From the NCBI GenBank assembly GCA_014654775.1, contig JACVZW010000030.1, positions 124,001 to 188,000 on the forward strand: a stretch of 64,000 nt of DNA. The letters run 5' to 3'. Under the pieces are notes generated by a model. It searched no databases. It was given only the letters and a program-made list of their open reading frames with translations, and had not been told where the DNA came from. The translations under genes and the position numbers were made by a program. Positions within the stretch are counted from its first letter, which is position 1. Each line of letters starts with the position of its first letter. This stretch comes from Paracoccaceae bacterium. GTDB lineage: Bacteria; Pseudomonadota; Alphaproteobacteria; Rhodobacterales; Rhodobacteraceae. Shown one piece after another: positions 53,735 through 63,116 of the stretch.

Positions 53735-53838
53735 CCCCCAAACAAGCATATCGCCGCGCAAGCGGTGATTGCGGCGGCGGGATGGGCGCGTCCCACCGCC
53801 CGGCGCGGTCCCCCTCAGAAGGGGGGGGCCGCGCATGA
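53731..53838 (+). other. 35-codon bridge ORF between acsF and puhE
   Basis: A TTG on the acsF stop (TTGA, 53731-53734) opens a stop-free frame that includes an ATG at 53782 and ends with a TGA overlapping the puhE ATG (ATGA, 53835-53838). It reads through the hairpin at 53803-53834. The TTG start is weaker evidence than the ATG cases; the internal ATG gives [18 protein letters not shown]. Confidence 0.35.
53803..53834 (+). promoter_or_regulatory. hairpin that encloses the puhE ribosome-binding region
   Basis: GCGCGG-T-CCCCC (53803-53814) pairs with GGGGGG-CCGCGC (53823-53834), about 12 bp with one G-T pair, ending directly against the puhE ATG at 53835. The only purine-rich Shine-Dalgarno candidate (the G-run at 53821-53828) is inside the stem, so puhE initiation should be blocked unless the stem is opened, for instance by ribosomes arriving from acsF. 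Confidence 0.7.
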
Positions 53839-54671
53839 ATTCCCCGTGGATCGCCGCCGTCGCGGCCCTGTTCCTGTGGTGGTTCTCGACCGGCATCATC
53901 CTGTGGCGCGTCAAGCATGCCGACAGGGAAGGCCGCGACGCCCATCTGTGGAACGTGATCCTCGGTCTGCCCCTGCTGCTCGGCGGCTTCGTCGCCCTGC
54001 GCCACACCCTGCAGGACGGCACCCCGACCGGCGCCTTCGTCGCCTTCGTGGCGGCGCTGGCCATCTGGGGCTGGCTGGAACTCGCCTTCCTCTCGGGCAT
54101 CATAGCAGGCCCCAACACCAGCCCCTGCCCGCCCTACGCACCCCTCTGGGAACGCTTCTTCCGCGCTGTCGGCACGATCCTGTGGCACGAACTGGCTCTC
54201 ATGGGCACGCTGGGCGTCATCGCCCAGATCAGCGAAGGCGCCACCAACCGCTTCGCCCTCTGGACCTTCGCGATCCTGTTCTTCGCTCGCATCTCGGCCA
54301 AGCTGAACCTCTTCTTCGGCGTGCCGCGCATCCATACCGAATTCTTGCCCCGGCCCTTGGCGCATCTGTCCAGCCATTTCCGCCGCGCCTCCATGAATGC
54401 CTTCTTCCCGGCCTCCGTGACCGCCCTCTCCTTCGCCAGCGCCTGTTTCCTCGAACGGCTCTGGTCCGCCCAGACCGACGGCCAAGTGATCGGCTACACG
54501 CTCCTTTCCGCGCTTACCCTGCTCGCCCTCCTTGAACACTGGTTCATGGTGGTCCCGCTCCCCGACCAGAAACTCTGGCGCTGGATGCTTCCCGCCCAGC
54601 GACCCGACATGACGACAGCCAAGACAACGGGCCTCACAAGACCCGACCAGCCACTGACAGTGAGGAAGTGA
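53835..54671 (+). CDS. puhE: PuhE, putative photosynthetic complex assembly protein 2
   Basis: A 278-residue polytopic membrane protein (DUF3623 type) with about seven helices; recognisable parts are [39 protein letters not shown] and [34 protein letters not shown]. PuhE modulates photosystem levels; mechanism unknown. TTG-started extensions upstream are not supported. Confidence 0.92.
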   Translation: MNSPWIAAVAALFLWWFSTGIILWRVKHADREGRDAHLWNVILGLPLLLGGFVALRHTLQDGTPTGAFVAFVAALAIWGWLELAFLSGIIAGPNTSPCPPYAPLWERFFRAVGTILWHELALMGTLGVIAQISEGATNRFALWTFAILFFARISAKLNLFFGVPRIHTEFLPRPLAHLSSHFRRASMNAFFPASVTALSFASACFLERLWSAQTDGQVIGYTLLSALTLLALLEHWFMVVPLPDQKLWRWMLPAQRPDMTTAKTTGLTRPDQPLTVRK

Positions 54672-54676
54672 TCCCC

Positions 54677-55888
54677 ATGGACTTCGACGCAATCTTCCAG
54701 GACCAGCTCGACACGCTCAAGGCCGAAGGCAATTACCGCGTCTTCGCCGATCTTGAACGTCGCTGCGGCTCCTTCCCCAAGGCTGCCAACCACAAAGACG
54801 GCAAGGTGCGCGACGTCACGGTCTGGTGCTCGAACGACTATCTTGGCATGGGCCAGAACGCGACCGTCGTGAAGGCGATGGTCGAGGCGGTGCAGACCTG
54901 CGGCACGGGCGCGGGCGGCACGCGCAACATCTCGGGCACCAACCATCACCACCTGCTTTTGGAACGCGAACTCGCCGACCTGCACGGCAAGGAAGCGGCA
55001 CTTCTCTTCACCTCGGGCTATGTCTCGAACTGGGCCGCCCTCTCCACCCTCGGCGCGCGCATCCCCAATGCGGTCATCCTGTCGGACGAGAAAAACCACG
55101 CCTCCATGATCGAAGGCATCCGCCATTCCCGCGCCGACAAGGTGCTGTGGAAGCACAACGACTGGCGCGACCTTGACCGCAAGCTTCACGCCGTGGGCGA
55201 CCGGCCCAAGATCGTGGCGTTTGAATCCGTCTATTCCATGGATGGCGACATCGCGCCCATCCGTGAAATCGTCGAGGTCTGCGAAGCCCACGGCGCGCTG
55301 TCCTATATCGACGAGGTTCATGCCGTGGGCATGTACGGCCCCCATGGCGGCGGCGTGACCGAGGAACTCGGCCTCGCCCACCGCATCGACCTGATCGAAG
55401 GCACGCTAGGCAAAGCCTTTGGCTGCGTCGGCGGCTATATCACCGGATCGGACGCGCTCTGCGATTTCGTGCGCAGCTTCGCCTCGGGCTTCATCTTCAC
55501 CACTGCCCTGCCTCCCGCCGTCGCGGCCGCCGCCGCCGCCTCGATCCGCCATCTGAAGCAGTCGGACGAAGAACGCCGCGCGCAAAAGGCCAACGTGGCC
55601 AAGCTGCGCGCCCGGCTCGACCGCGCGGGCATCCCGCATCTGGCCAATGACAGCCACATCATCCCCGTGATGATCGGCGATCCGGTGAAATGCCGCATGA
55701 TCTCCAACATCCTGATGGATGACTGGGGCATCTATGTGCAGCCGATCAACTATCCCACCGTCCCCAAGGGCACGGAACGGCTGCGCATCACCCCCGGCCC
55801 GCTGCATTCGGACGCCGATATAGACCACCTCGTGACCGCACTTGCCTCCCTCTGGCAGCGCTGCGCAGTGGCGCACGCGGTGGCATAG
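54677..55888 (+). CDS. hemA: 5-aminolevulinate synthase
   Basis: A 403-residue PLP enzyme condensing glycine and succinyl-CoA, the entry to tetrapyrroles. It shows the catalytic lysine in [15 protein letters not shown], substrate segments [12 protein letters not shown] and [29 protein letters not shown], and PLP Asp in [20 protein letters not shown] 54677 follows AGGAAG; an in-frame GTG at 54668 overlaps the puhE stop. No haem regulatory motif was seen at the N-terminus. Confidence 0.97.
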   Translation: MDFDAIFQDQLDTLKAEGNYRVFADLERRCGSFPKAANHKDGKVRDVTVWCSNDYLGMGQNATVVKAMVEAVQTCGTGAGGTRNISGTNHHHLLLERELADLHGKEAALLFTSGYVSNWAALSTLGARIPNAVILSDEKNHASMIEGIRHSRADKVLWKHNDWRDLDRKLHAVGDRPKIVAFESVYSMDGDIAPIREIVEVCEAHGALSYIDEVHAVGMYGPHGGGVTEELGLAHRIDLIEGTLGKAFGCVGGYITGSDALCDFVRSFASGFIFTTALPPAVAAAAAASIRHLKQSDEERRAQKANVAKLRARLDRAGIPHLANDSHIIPVMIGDPVKCRMISNILMDDWGIYVQPINYPTVPKGTERLRITPGPLHSDADIDHLVTALASLWQRCAVAHAVA

Positions 55889-55977
55889 GCGAAAATCATC
55901 ACAACGCCATCACGAAGACTTGCCAGACAGTCCGGGCGAACCACATTAGACTGCGCCGAGAAACCGGGAGGATCCCC

Positions 55978-56454
55978 ATGAAGACCAGACTTACTGCCCT
56001 TGCCGTCCTTTCCACCGTCCTCGCTGCCCCCGCCTTTGCAGCAGGTGACGCCGAAGCGGGCGCCAAGGTGTTCAACAAGTGCCAGACCTGCCACGTCGTC
56101 GCCAATGAGGCGGGCGAAGTGCTGGCTGGCAAGAATGCGAAGACCGGGCCGAACCTCTACGGCGTCGTGGGGCGCGCTGCGGGAACCTACCCGGAATTCA
56201 AATATGGCGAGTCCATCGTCGCGCTCGGCGCCGGCGGCTATACTTGGACCGAGGCCGATCTGGCCGTCTACCTCGCCGACCCGGCAAAGTTCCTGAAGGA
56301 AAAGCTGGGCGACGACAAGGCGAAGTCCAAGATGGTCTTCAAGCTGAAGGATGAGGCGGAAGCCGCCAACGTGGCAGCCTTCCTCGCCTCCTTCTCCGCC
56401 GCTCCGGCCGCCGAAGGCGAGGCCGCACCGGCCGAAGGCGAAGCGACCAACTGA
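55978..56454 (+). CDS. cycA: cytochrome c2, with an acidic Ala/Glu C-terminal tail
   Basis: A 158-residue secreted haem protein: signal peptide MKTRLTALAVLSTVLAAPAFA, haem motif C35QTCH39, and axial Met119 in KAKSKMVFKL. It carries electrons from cytochrome bc1 to the photo-oxidised reaction centre. After the usual end (VAAFLASF) there is an extra Ala/Pro/Glu tail containing two AEGEA repeats, not expected in standard cytochrome c2. Its own GGGAGGATCCCC ribosome site and an 89-base leader suggest separate transcription. Confidence 0.92.
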   Translation: MKTRLTALAVLSTVLAAPAFAAGDAEAGAKVFNKCQTCHVVANEAGEVLAGKNAKTGPNLYGVVGRAAGTYPEFKYGESIVALGAGGYTWTEADLAVYLADPAKFLKEKLGDDKAKSKMVFKLKDEAEAANVAAFLASFSAAPAAEGEAAPAEGEATN

Positions 56455-56474
56455 TCCGTCTCGACGGACGGAAG

Positions 56475-56513
56475 AAGGCCCGTCTGCCCCTTGGCAGGCG
56501 GGCCTTTTTCTTT
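56475..56513 (+). terminator. intrinsic terminator of cycA
   Basis: AAGGCCCGTCTGCC and GGCAGGCGGGCCTT form a 14-bp stem (one G-T pair) with a CCTT loop, followed by TTTTCTTT. It closes the photosynthesis cluster on its right side. Confidence 0.92.
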
Positions 56514-56563
56514 GTCGCGCGCGGCACCGTCCGGCCGATGGATCCTTGCCAAAGGGTCACCCC

Positions 56564-56621
56564 ACCGCGCGCTGCGTGCCCACAGTTTGCTGCACAAAAG
56601 GCGGCACTAAACAGGGCACAG
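56564..56621. repeat. 58-bp dispersed intergenic repeat, copy 2
   Basis: Matches 23533-23590 with three substitutions. Again it lies 20 or so bases behind the stop of a minus-strand gene, here urtE, in the same orientation relative to that gene. Confidence 0.75.
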
Positions 56622-56641
56622 CCGATGCGCGGCCCCAGCCG

Positions 56642-57337
56642 CTAGACCGACACCGTCGCCCGCAGCGTATCCTGCGACAGTTCCGCCTTCGTCCCCTGCA
56701 ACGCCACCGCCCCGCGCTTAAGGACGTAGAACCGGTCCGCCAGCCCATAGGCGAAGTCAAAATACTGTTCCACCAATATGATAGCCATGTCACCCTTGCC
56801 CCGCAGATAGGAAATCACCCGTCCAATCTGCTGGATGATATTGGGCTGGATGCCCTCTGTCGGCTCGTCCAGCAGCAGCACGCGCGGCTTCATGATCATC
56901 GCCCGCGCGATGGCCAGCTGCTGCTGCTGCCCGCCCGAAAGATCCCCCCCCCGCCGATGCCCCATATCCTTAAGCACCGGGAAAAGCTCATAAATTTCAT
57001 CGGGAATGCGGTGCTCCGACTTCGGCAGCAGGGCAAAGGCCGTCTCCATGTTCTCCGTCACCGTCAGCAGCGGAAAAATCATCCGCCCCTGCGGCACCAC
57101 CGCCAACCCCCGTTGCGCCATGCCCTGCGGCGGCACCTTCGGCACCTCTTCCCCGGCAAGGAAAAGCTTGCCCCCCGACCGTGGATGCGTTCCCGCCAAG
57201 GCCTTGAGAAGAGAGGTTTTTCCGACCCCATTCGTGCCCATCACGCAGGTCACCTCACCCGCCTTGGCCTCCATGTCGATGCCATAAAGGATCTGCGACC
57301 CGCCGTAATGCAGCGTCAGCCCTTCGGTCCTGATCAT
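56642..57337 (-). CDS. urtE: urea ABC transporter ATP-binding protein UrtE
   Basis: A 231-residue LivF-type ATPase: Walker [18 protein letters not shown], signature [15 protein letters not shown], Walker [16 protein letters not shown]. The FYP-like end of LivF is replaced by the urt-specific [17 protein letters not shown] 57337 overlaps the urtD stop by one base (TGATG); an upstream GTG at 57340 is possible. Confidence 0.95.
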   Translation of the reverse strand: MIRTEGLTLHYGGSQILYGIDMEAKAGEVTCVMGTNGVGKTSLLKALAGTHPRSGGKLFLAGEEVPKVPPQGMAQRGLAVVPQGRMIFPLLTVTENMETAFALLPKSEHRIPDEIYELFPVLKDMGHRRGGDLSGGQQQQLAIARAMIMKPRVLLLDEPTEGIQPNIIQQIGRVISYLRGKGDMAIILVEQYFDFAYGLADRFYVLKRGAVALQGTKAELSQDTLRATVSV

Positions 57338-58080
57338 CACCCGCGCCCCAGATAGACTTCGATAACCTGTTGATTTTTCGTGACATGATCCAGCGACCCT
57401 TCCGCCAGAACCGCGCCTTCATGCAGCACGGTCACCTTGCAGTTCAGCCGCCGGACGAAGTCCATGTCATGCTCCACCACCACCACCGCGCGGGTTTTTG
57501 CCATTTCCACCAAGAGGTTGGTCGTATGCTCCCGCTCTGCCAAGGTCATGCCCGCCGCCGGTTCATCCACCAAGAGCAGCCGCGGCTCCTGCGCCAGAAG
57601 CATGCCGATCTCCAGCCATTGCTTCTGCCCGTGGGACAACTCCCCTGCCTTGCGCGGCAACTGGTCGGCCAGCCCCACCTCCTGCGCCAAGGCATCCACC
57701 TTGGCGCGATCCTGTGGCCCTTCCTTCCAGAACAGTACGCGCCACGGCGCTCGATGCGCCTTCAGCGCCATGGTCAGGTTCTCGGCCACCGACTGATCTT
57801 CGAACACGGTCGGCCGCTGAAACTTCCGCCCCACGCCGATCCGCGCGATCTCCGCCTCAGTCAAGGATAGAAGGGAAACCGAACGTTCCCCGAAGGTTAC
57901 CGATCCCGCATCTGGCCGCGTCTTGCCCGTGACGATGTCCATGAAGGTGGTCTTACCCGCACCGTTGGGCCCGATGATGGCCCGCAATTCCTGTGCACCG
58001 ATGGAGAAGGACAGGTTGTTGATCGCGCGGAACCCGTCGAATGTAACCGACACGCCCGACACTTCCAGAAGCGCGCTCAT
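57337..58080 (-). CDS. urtD: urea ABC transporter ATP-binding protein UrtD
   Basis: A 247-residue LivG-type ATPase: Walker [18 protein letters not shown], signature [20 protein letters not shown], Walker [17 protein letters not shown]. The [12 protein letters not shown] signature is characteristic of UrtD rather than generic LivG. It overlaps urtC by ATGA. Confidence 0.95.
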   Translation of the reverse strand: MSALLEVSGVSVTFDGFRAINNLSFSIGAQELRAIIGPNGAGKTTFMDIVTGKTRPDAGSVTFGERSVSLLSLTEAEIARIGVGRKFQRPTVFEDQSVAENLTMALKAHRAPWRVLFWKEGPQDRAKVDALAQEVGLADQLPRKAGELSHGQKQWLEIGMLLAQEPRLLLVDEPAAGMTLAEREHTTNLLVEMAKTRAVVVVEHDMDFVRRLNCKVTVLHEGAVLAEGSLDHVTKNQQVIEVYLGRG

Positions 58081-59327
58081 TTCATCGCCTCCTTCTCCTG
58101 CAGGGAACTGTCATCCGGGCCCAGCGCCGCCCCCTTCCGGTCAGGGCTACGCCGCCCCTGCCACAAGTCGAACAGACCGCCGATCCCCTTCGGCGCAAAC
58201 AGCGTGACGGCCACGAAGGACAGACCCAGCAGCACCAGCCACCAATCCACCCAATTGATCGTGTAAAAGCCGAGCGGGATCGACGGCGCCCGCCCACCGG
58301 TGAACCACGAGGACAGAAGCGAAACAAACGCCGCCCCGATCACTGCACCATAAAGCCGCCCCCGCCCGCCGATGGCCACCCAGACGGCCAGATAGATGGA
58401 CGCGATGGGGGCAAGCTCTGCAGGATTGATGATCCCCGCCTGCGGATAGTAAAGCGCCCCGGCAATCGCCGCGATCACCGCCGTCAGGGTGAAGACGAAA
58501 AGCTTATACCCTTCAACGGAATAGCCCAGAAACCGCACCCGCTGCTCGTCGTCGCGGATAGCCCGGATCACCGAGCCGAACTTGCCAGACACCACCCAAG
58601 CCAGCAGCACATAGCCCGCGCCCAAGGCAAAGGCCGACGCCCAGAAGAACCAGATCGACAGGTCATCCTGCGACACGTCGGACAGCCCGGGAAGGTTTTG
58701 CAGGCCCGATAGCCCGTTATTGCCGCGCAGTCCGCTGTCATTCTGGAAAAGATACAGCGCCAGCGCCAGCGTCATCGCCTGCGTCAGGATCGACAGATAA
58801 ACCCCTGTCACCCGGCTGCGGAAAGCGAGCCATCCGAAGATCAGCGCCAGCACACCGGGCACCGCCACGACAAGGAAAAGCTGCCCCCAGAAGCTGTGGG
58901 CAAAGGCCCAGATCGGCGGAAACTCCGACGCGCCAACGACACCGAAGATTTGCACGGCAATGCCTTGCCGTACCTCTTCGGGCGTAGCGGGAAGTCCACC
59001 CTGCGCCAATGCCGCGACCACAATCTCTTCGGTCCGCGCATACATCAGCCACATGCCCAGCATGTAGCCGCCCAGCGCGAAGAAGGCCATGTGGCCAAGG
59101 GAGAGGATCCCCGCATAGCCCCAAATCAAGTCCATGGCCAAGGCGACGAGGCAAAGGCACAGCGTCTTGCCCAGCGTCTTGACAAAAGAGGTGGAGATGA
59201 AGGCCACCCCATAGGCCTCGGACAGGACCGTCACGCCCAGCGTGAACAGCGCAAGGATCAGGATGAACCAAAGAACGGAGGGGTTCTTCGCCAAGAAGGA
59301 CCGCTCAGTGAAGGTCTGGCGCGTCAT
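58077..59327 (-). CDS. urtC: urea ABC transporter permease UrtC
   Basis: A 416-residue LivM-type permease with about ten helices; TLCLCLVALAMDLIWGYAGILSLGHMAFFALGGYMLGMWLM and GSVIRAIRDDEQRVRFLGYSVEGYKLFVFTL are typical of UrtC. Together with UrtB it forms the membrane channel for urea. The 90-base gap to urtB contains a dispersed repeat. Confidence 0.95.
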   Translation of the reverse strand: MTRQTFTERSFLAKNPSVLWFILILALFTLGVTVLSEAYGVAFISTSFVKTLGKTLCLCLVALAMDLIWGYAGILSLGHMAFFALGGYMLGMWLMYARTEEIVVAALAQGGLPATPEEVRQGIAVQIFGVVGASEFPPIWAFAHSFWGQLFLVVAVPGVLALIFGWLAFRSRVTGVYLSILTQAMTLALALYLFQNDSGLRGNNGLSGLQNLPGLSDVSQDDLSIWFFWASAFALGAGYVLLAWVVSGKFGSVIRAIRDDEQRVRFLGYSVEGYKLFVFTLTAVIAAIAGALYYPQAGIINPAELAPIASIYLAVWVAIGGRGRLYGAVIGAAFVSLLSSWFTGGRAPSIPLGFYTINWVDWWLVLLGLSFVAVTLFAPKGIGGLFDLWQGRRSPDRKGAALGPDDSSLQEKEAMK

Positions 59328-59358
59328 GTCAGCCTCGCGCGGATGTCGGCGTCTGACC

Positions 59359-59405
59359 GGGGGCCAGCCCCCGGACCCCCGGGATATTTCTGGACAGAAG
59401 ATGGG
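59359..59405 (+). repeat. dispersed palindromic repeat between urtB and urtC
   Basis: GGGGGCCAGCCCCC hairpin then GGACCCCCGGGATATTTC and TGGACAGAAGATGGGA. It has the same order and most of the same bases as the element embedded in bchB (43459-43509). From memory, variants of this hairpin-plus-CCCCCGGGATATTT element are common between genes in Rhodobacteraceae. Confidence 0.65.
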
Positions 59406-59417
59406 ACATTCATCGCC

Positions 59418-61373
59418 TCAATCCCCCGCTGCGCGGCCCTTGAGGGCGATGATCCCCCGCGGACGGAACTGAATGAAAAGGATGATGAAGAGGATCATGT
59501 AGGTCTGCGCTGCCAGAGTATTGGACGGGTTCAGCCACTCGATCCCCTTCTGCAGCGCCCCGATCAGCGCGGCACCGGCCAGCGTGCCCCAGATGTTGCC
59601 AACGCCACCCACGACCACGGTCATGAAACTCTGCACGATGTAGTCGGACCCAAGTTCCGAGGTGACTTTGGCGAAAAGGCCGATGGCCACGCCCGCGATC
59701 CCGGCGATGCCCGACCCGATCCCAAAGGTCAGCATGTTGATCCGGTCGGGATTGATGCCCATGCTGGCTGCCATCGACGGGTTCTGCGTCACTGCACGCA
59801 CCTCAAGCCCCAGCCGCGTCCGCTTCATCAGCCACAGGAAGAACAGCAAGAAGGCCATTGCCAGCACGAAGATCGCAATACGGATGTAGCTGATCGACAC
59901 CACGTCGTTGAAGGTCAGCGCCCCGTCCAGCCATGCAGGCGCAGTCAGTGGGCGGGCCTGCGTCCCGAAGATGTTCTTGGCAATCTGTTGCAACGCGATG
60001 GAGATGCCGAAGGTCGCAAGCAGCGTCTCAAGCGGCCGCTTGTAAAGATGCCGGATCACCAGCCGTTCCATCGCGACACCTGCCGCGAAGGTCACCGCAA
60101 AGGCCAAAGGCAGCGCCACGATGATCGACAAAGTATGGTTGGCGATGAACAGTTGCACGACATAGCCCGTATAGGCCCCCATCATGATAAACTCGCCATG
60201 CGCCATGTTGATGACGCGCATGACGCCGAAGGTGATGGCAAGGCCGATCGCCGCAAGGAAGTAGATCGAGGCGAGCGAGATCGCATCCAGTGCAAGGTCC
60301 GCGGCCTGCATCGCGCCGACCTTCGTGGTGATCGCATCAAGCGCGGACCGCGCCGCCGCTGTCACGGCTGAGTCGGGTTCCTCGTAGACTTCGGCAAAGC
60401 GATGGGCCGCGATGGCGGCGGCCACTTCCGCATCCGTCGCGGCCGGGGGCACAGTCCCCGCCGCTTCGAGCGCGGTATAGGCGCGGTCACGCGTCGCTTG
60501 CGTGCCCAGTTCCGACACCGGGACACCCGCCACGGCCCCGTCCACGATGTTGGCCAGCAGTGCTGCCCGAGCCTCTTCCACCGTCAGGCGGGCCGGGGCC
60601 ATCCCTGTGGTCACCAGAAGATCGTAGGCCTCCTCCTCCGTCAGGTCCTCTCCGGGCACGAGGTCCCGCGCAAGGTTCGCGCCTTCGGGCAGATCACCCG
60701 TGAAGGCGATGCGCGAGGTGGCAAGCAGTGGGTTCAGTGCGCCGCGCAGATCCAGACCCAGATCGGCGCCGAACCCGGTGATTGCGGCCACGCGCGCCGC
60801 GCTGTCGGGATCGAAGCGCAGGGTCAGCAGGCGTTCCAGACGTTCCTTCTGTGCCTTCAGTGCCGGATCCGCCTCGCCCGGAATGGCGGCGCGAAGGGGG
60901 GCCAGATGCGCCTCTTCGGGGTCGCGGGCTATGGAGGTGAGCGCCTCGGCCCGCCGCGCGGGATCGGGGTCGGACAGGGTGAATTGCACCAGCGCCGTCG
61001 CAATCAGGCCCCGCACCCCGGCATTCGGGCGCAACTCCACGACATCGGATTTCGGTGCCGTGCCCGCATCGGCACCCGTCAGATCGCGCAGAAGCCAGCT
61101 GTCGCCACTCGCCTCGATCAGAAAGAAGGTGCCATCCGCCTTGCGCAGGCCCAGTCCTTTTTCGGCCCATGCGGCCAGAACGGTGGCGGCGACCGGGTCG
61201 CCACTGGCGGCCAGTGCGTCGATCACCGGGGCGATCTTGGCGCGCGTCGGCTTTTCGATCAGCGCGCGGTTTTCGGTCAGGATATCGGTCGCCGTGTCTT
61301 GCGCCTGCGCCAGTCCTGGCAGGGCCAGCAGCAGCAGCGCCGTGGCAAGGGAAAGAAGGAAATGTCGCATCAT
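59418..61373 (-). CDS. urtB: urea ABC transporter permease UrtB with N-terminal periplasmic extension
   Basis: A 651-residue protein: signal peptide (MMRHFLLSLATALLLLALPGLAQA), an alpha-helical extension of about 330 residues rich in Ala/Asp/Glu and HEAT-like, then a LivH-type permease domain (AISLASIYFLAAIGLAITFGVMRVINMAHGEFIMMGAYTGYVV ... RTRLGLEVRAVTQNPSMAASMGINPDRIN). The long N-terminal extension is usual for proteobacterial UrtB. ATG 61373 begins the signal peptide; frames to 61406 are not needed. Confidence 0.93.
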   Translation of the reverse strand: MMRHFLLSLATALLLLALPGLAQAQDTATDILTENRALIEKPTRAKIAPVIDALAASGDPVAATVLAAWAEKGLGLRKADGTFFLIEASGDSWLLRDLTGADAGTAPKSDVVELRPNAGVRGLIATALVQFTLSDPDPARRAEALTSIARDPEEAHLAPLRAAIPGEADPALKAQKERLERLLTLRFDPDSAARVAAITGFGADLGLDLRGALNPLLATSRIAFTGDLPEGANLARDLVPGEDLTEEEAYDLLVTTGMAPARLTVEEARAALLANIVDGAVAGVPVSELGTQATRDRAYTALEAAGTVPPAATDAEVAAAIAAHRFAEVYEEPDSAVTAAARSALDAITTKVGAMQAADLALDAISLASIYFLAAIGLAITFGVMRVINMAHGEFIMMGAYTGYVVQLFIANHTLSIIVALPLAFAVTFAAGVAMERLVIRHLYKRPLETLLATFGISIALQQIAKNIFGTQARPLTAPAWLDGALTFNDVVSISYIRIAIFVLAMAFLLFFLWLMKRTRLGLEVRAVTQNPSMAASMGINPDRINMLTFGIGSGIAGIAGVAIGLFAKVTSELGSDYIVQSFMTVVVGGVGNIWGTLAGAALIGALQKGIEWLNPSNTLAAQTYMILFIILFIQFRPRGIIALKGRAAGD

Positions 61374-61391
61374 ACCCTGCGGCAAGAAAAG

Positions 61392-61416
61392 GGGGGGCCG
61401 GATCATCCGGCCCCCC
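61392..61416 (-). promoter_or_regulatory. urtA-urtB intercistronic stem-loop
   Basis: GGGGGGCCGGAT and ATCCGGCCCCCC form a perfect 12-bp stem with one loop base, between urtA and urtB. Such hairpins commonly end or stabilise the binding-protein message so that UrtA is made in excess over the permease. In the minus direction it is followed by CTTTTCTTGCC, so partial termination is likely. Confidence 0.75.
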
Positions 61417-61432
61417 GCATGTCACGTTCGGA

Positions 61433-62713
61433 TCAGTAGTTGGACTTGATCTGGACGCAGGTCTTCGTCTCGGTGTTGTACATCCCGCAGTCGAGGGTCT
61501 GCCAATCCGCCTCCAGCACCGCCGATTCCGGCAGGAAGTCGGTCCAAGCATCGCCCGCGACAGGTTCGGTCTGGCTGATGATGTCGAACTGACCATCCGC
61601 CCGAATCTCGCCGATCAGAACCGGCTTGGTCAGGTGGTGGTTCGGCAGCATCTTGGCGATGCCCCCGGTCAGGTTCGGCACTTCAAGGCCATACATCGCT
61701 TCGCGCACGGCATCCACATCGGTGGTCCCGGCCTTTTCCACGGCCTGAACCCACATGTTGAAGCCGATCACATGGGCTTCCATCGGGTCATTGGTCACGC
61801 GATCCGGGCCTGCAAAGGCCTTCCACTTTTCGATAAAGGCCGCGTTTTCAGGGGTGTCGGCCGACTGGAAGTAGTTCCACGCAGCGAGGTGGCCCACGAG
61901 GTTCGACGTATCCAGACCCGAAAGTTCCTCTTCACCCACCGAGAAGGCAACGACCGGGATCTCGTCCGCCGAAACGCCCGCGGCAGCCAGTTCCTTGTAG
62001 AAACCGATATTGGCATCGCCGTTGATGGTGGAGATCACGCCGACCTTCTTGCCATCCGCGCCCAGCGCCACGACATCGGCCACGATCTTGGACCAGTCGG
62101 AATGGCCGAAAGGCGTGTAGTTCACGAAGATGTCTTCCTTCGCGATGCCTTTGGAGATCAGGTAGGACTCAAGGATGTTGTTCGTGGTGCGCGGATAGAC
62201 GTAGTCCGTGCCCAGAAGCGCGAATTTCTCGACGCCAAGTTCCTCGAGGAAGTAGTCGGTGGCCGGGATCGCCTGCTGGTTCGGGGCGGCACCGGTGTAG
62301 AACACGTTCTTGGACGACTCCTCGCCCTCGTACTGCACCGGATAGAACAGAAGGCCGTTCAATTCTTCGATGACCGGCAGCACCGACTTGCGGCTGACCG
62401 ACGTCCAGCAGCCGAACATCACGTCAACGTTCGACACGGTCAGCAATTCGCGCGCCTTTTCGGCAAAGAGCGGCCAGTCCGAGGCCGGGTCGACGACGAC
62501 CGCCTCAAGCTGCTTGCCCAGCAGGCCGCCCTTGGCGTTCTGCTCTTCGATCAGCATCAGCATCGTGTCCTTGAGCGTCGTCTCCGAAATCGCCATCGTG
62601 CCCGACAGCGAATGCAGGACGCCGACCTTGATCGTCTCATCTTGCGCCAGCGCGGTGGTGGCGAGGGCCATGCCCATCGCTCCGCCCAGCATCATCCCCT
62701 TCAATCCGTTCAT
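61433..62713 (-). CDS. urtA: urea ABC transporter substrate-binding protein UrtA
   Basis: A 426-residue periplasmic binding protein: signal peptide (MNGLKGMMLGGAMGMALATTALAQ), then IKVGVLHSLSGTMAISETTLKDTMLMLIEEQN, the classic UrtA/AmiC-like start, with FGCWTSVSRKSVLPVIEELNGLLFYPVQYEGEESSKNVFYTGAAPNQQ downstream. It binds urea (or short amides) for the UrtBCDE transporter. ATG 62713 is preceded by GAGAGGATTATCC. Confidence 0.96.
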   Translation of the reverse strand: MNGLKGMMLGGAMGMALATTALAQDETIKVGVLHSLSGTMAISETTLKDTMLMLIEEQNAKGGLLGKQLEAVVVDPASDWPLFAEKARELLTVSNVDVMFGCWTSVSRKSVLPVIEELNGLLFYPVQYEGEESSKNVFYTGAAPNQQAIPATDYFLEELGVEKFALLGTDYVYPRTTNNILESYLISKGIAKEDIFVNYTPFGHSDWSKIVADVVALGADGKKVGVISTINGDANIGFYKELAAAGVSADEIPVVAFSVGEEELSGLDTSNLVGHLAAWNYFQSADTPENAAFIEKWKAFAGPDRVTNDPMEAHVIGFNMWVQAVEKAGTTDVDAVREAMYGLEVPNLTGGIAKMLPNHHLTKPVLIGEIRADGQFDIISQTEPVAGDAWTDFLPESAVLEADWQTLDCGMYNTETKTCVQIKSNY

Positions 62714-63116
62714 GGATAATCCTCTCTCGAGGCCACCCGAAGGCACCCTTCCCTTTCCGGGATGGGGTGACTATCTTCGAGAGGCAACTCTGGTTGCACC
62801 CCGTGCGGCGGGGGCGGACTTCCACATCATGTCCCCTGCCGCACATCTTTTCTTTCACGGCGGTCGCAGCGACCCCGCAAGGCAGAGAAGACCGCCAACG
62901 CCGCGATGCGGCAACCGCTGCCGCGAGAACGAGCAATGCGGAATTTCAAACCCAAGGTTTCCGCACAAACCTTTCGCACATCCGGCCACTACGCCGCCTT
63001 TTTGGGCATTCACAAAGCCCCGACACCGCGACTCAGGCCGGATGCGGGCCATAATGCGTCGGAAATGCGAAAGGCCGGCCCCCTCGGGACCGGCCTCTCC
63101 GCATCCTGCCTGCAAA
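62714..63116. promoter_or_regulatory. urtA upstream region (403 bp), no gene
   Basis: I see no coding signal. It contains an inverted pair GGCAAC/GTTGCACC at 62783-62800 and the ureG terminator at its right end. A nitrogen-controlled promoter would be expected here from the genes it drives, but I could not match a convincing sigma54 (GG-N10-GC) or NtrC site. Confidence 0.4.
63072..63097 (-). terminator. terminator-like hairpin after ureG
   Basis: In the minus direction AGGCCGGTCCC pairs with GGGGGCCGGCCT (one bulge), followed by TTTCGC. It lies 20 bases after the ureG stop and separates the urease operon from urtA. Confidence 0.7.

Noticed and set aside
53781-53800. Possible third GTAG-type repeat before puhE (GGGATGGGCGCGTCCCAC)
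   Set aside because: It shares a GATGGGCG core with the 8588-8652 element but lacks the GTAGG head and the inverted partner.
62714-63116. Sigma54/NtrC promoter for urtA
   Set aside because: Expected from function, but no convincing GG-N10-GC element or TGCACC-type dyad at proper spacing was seen.
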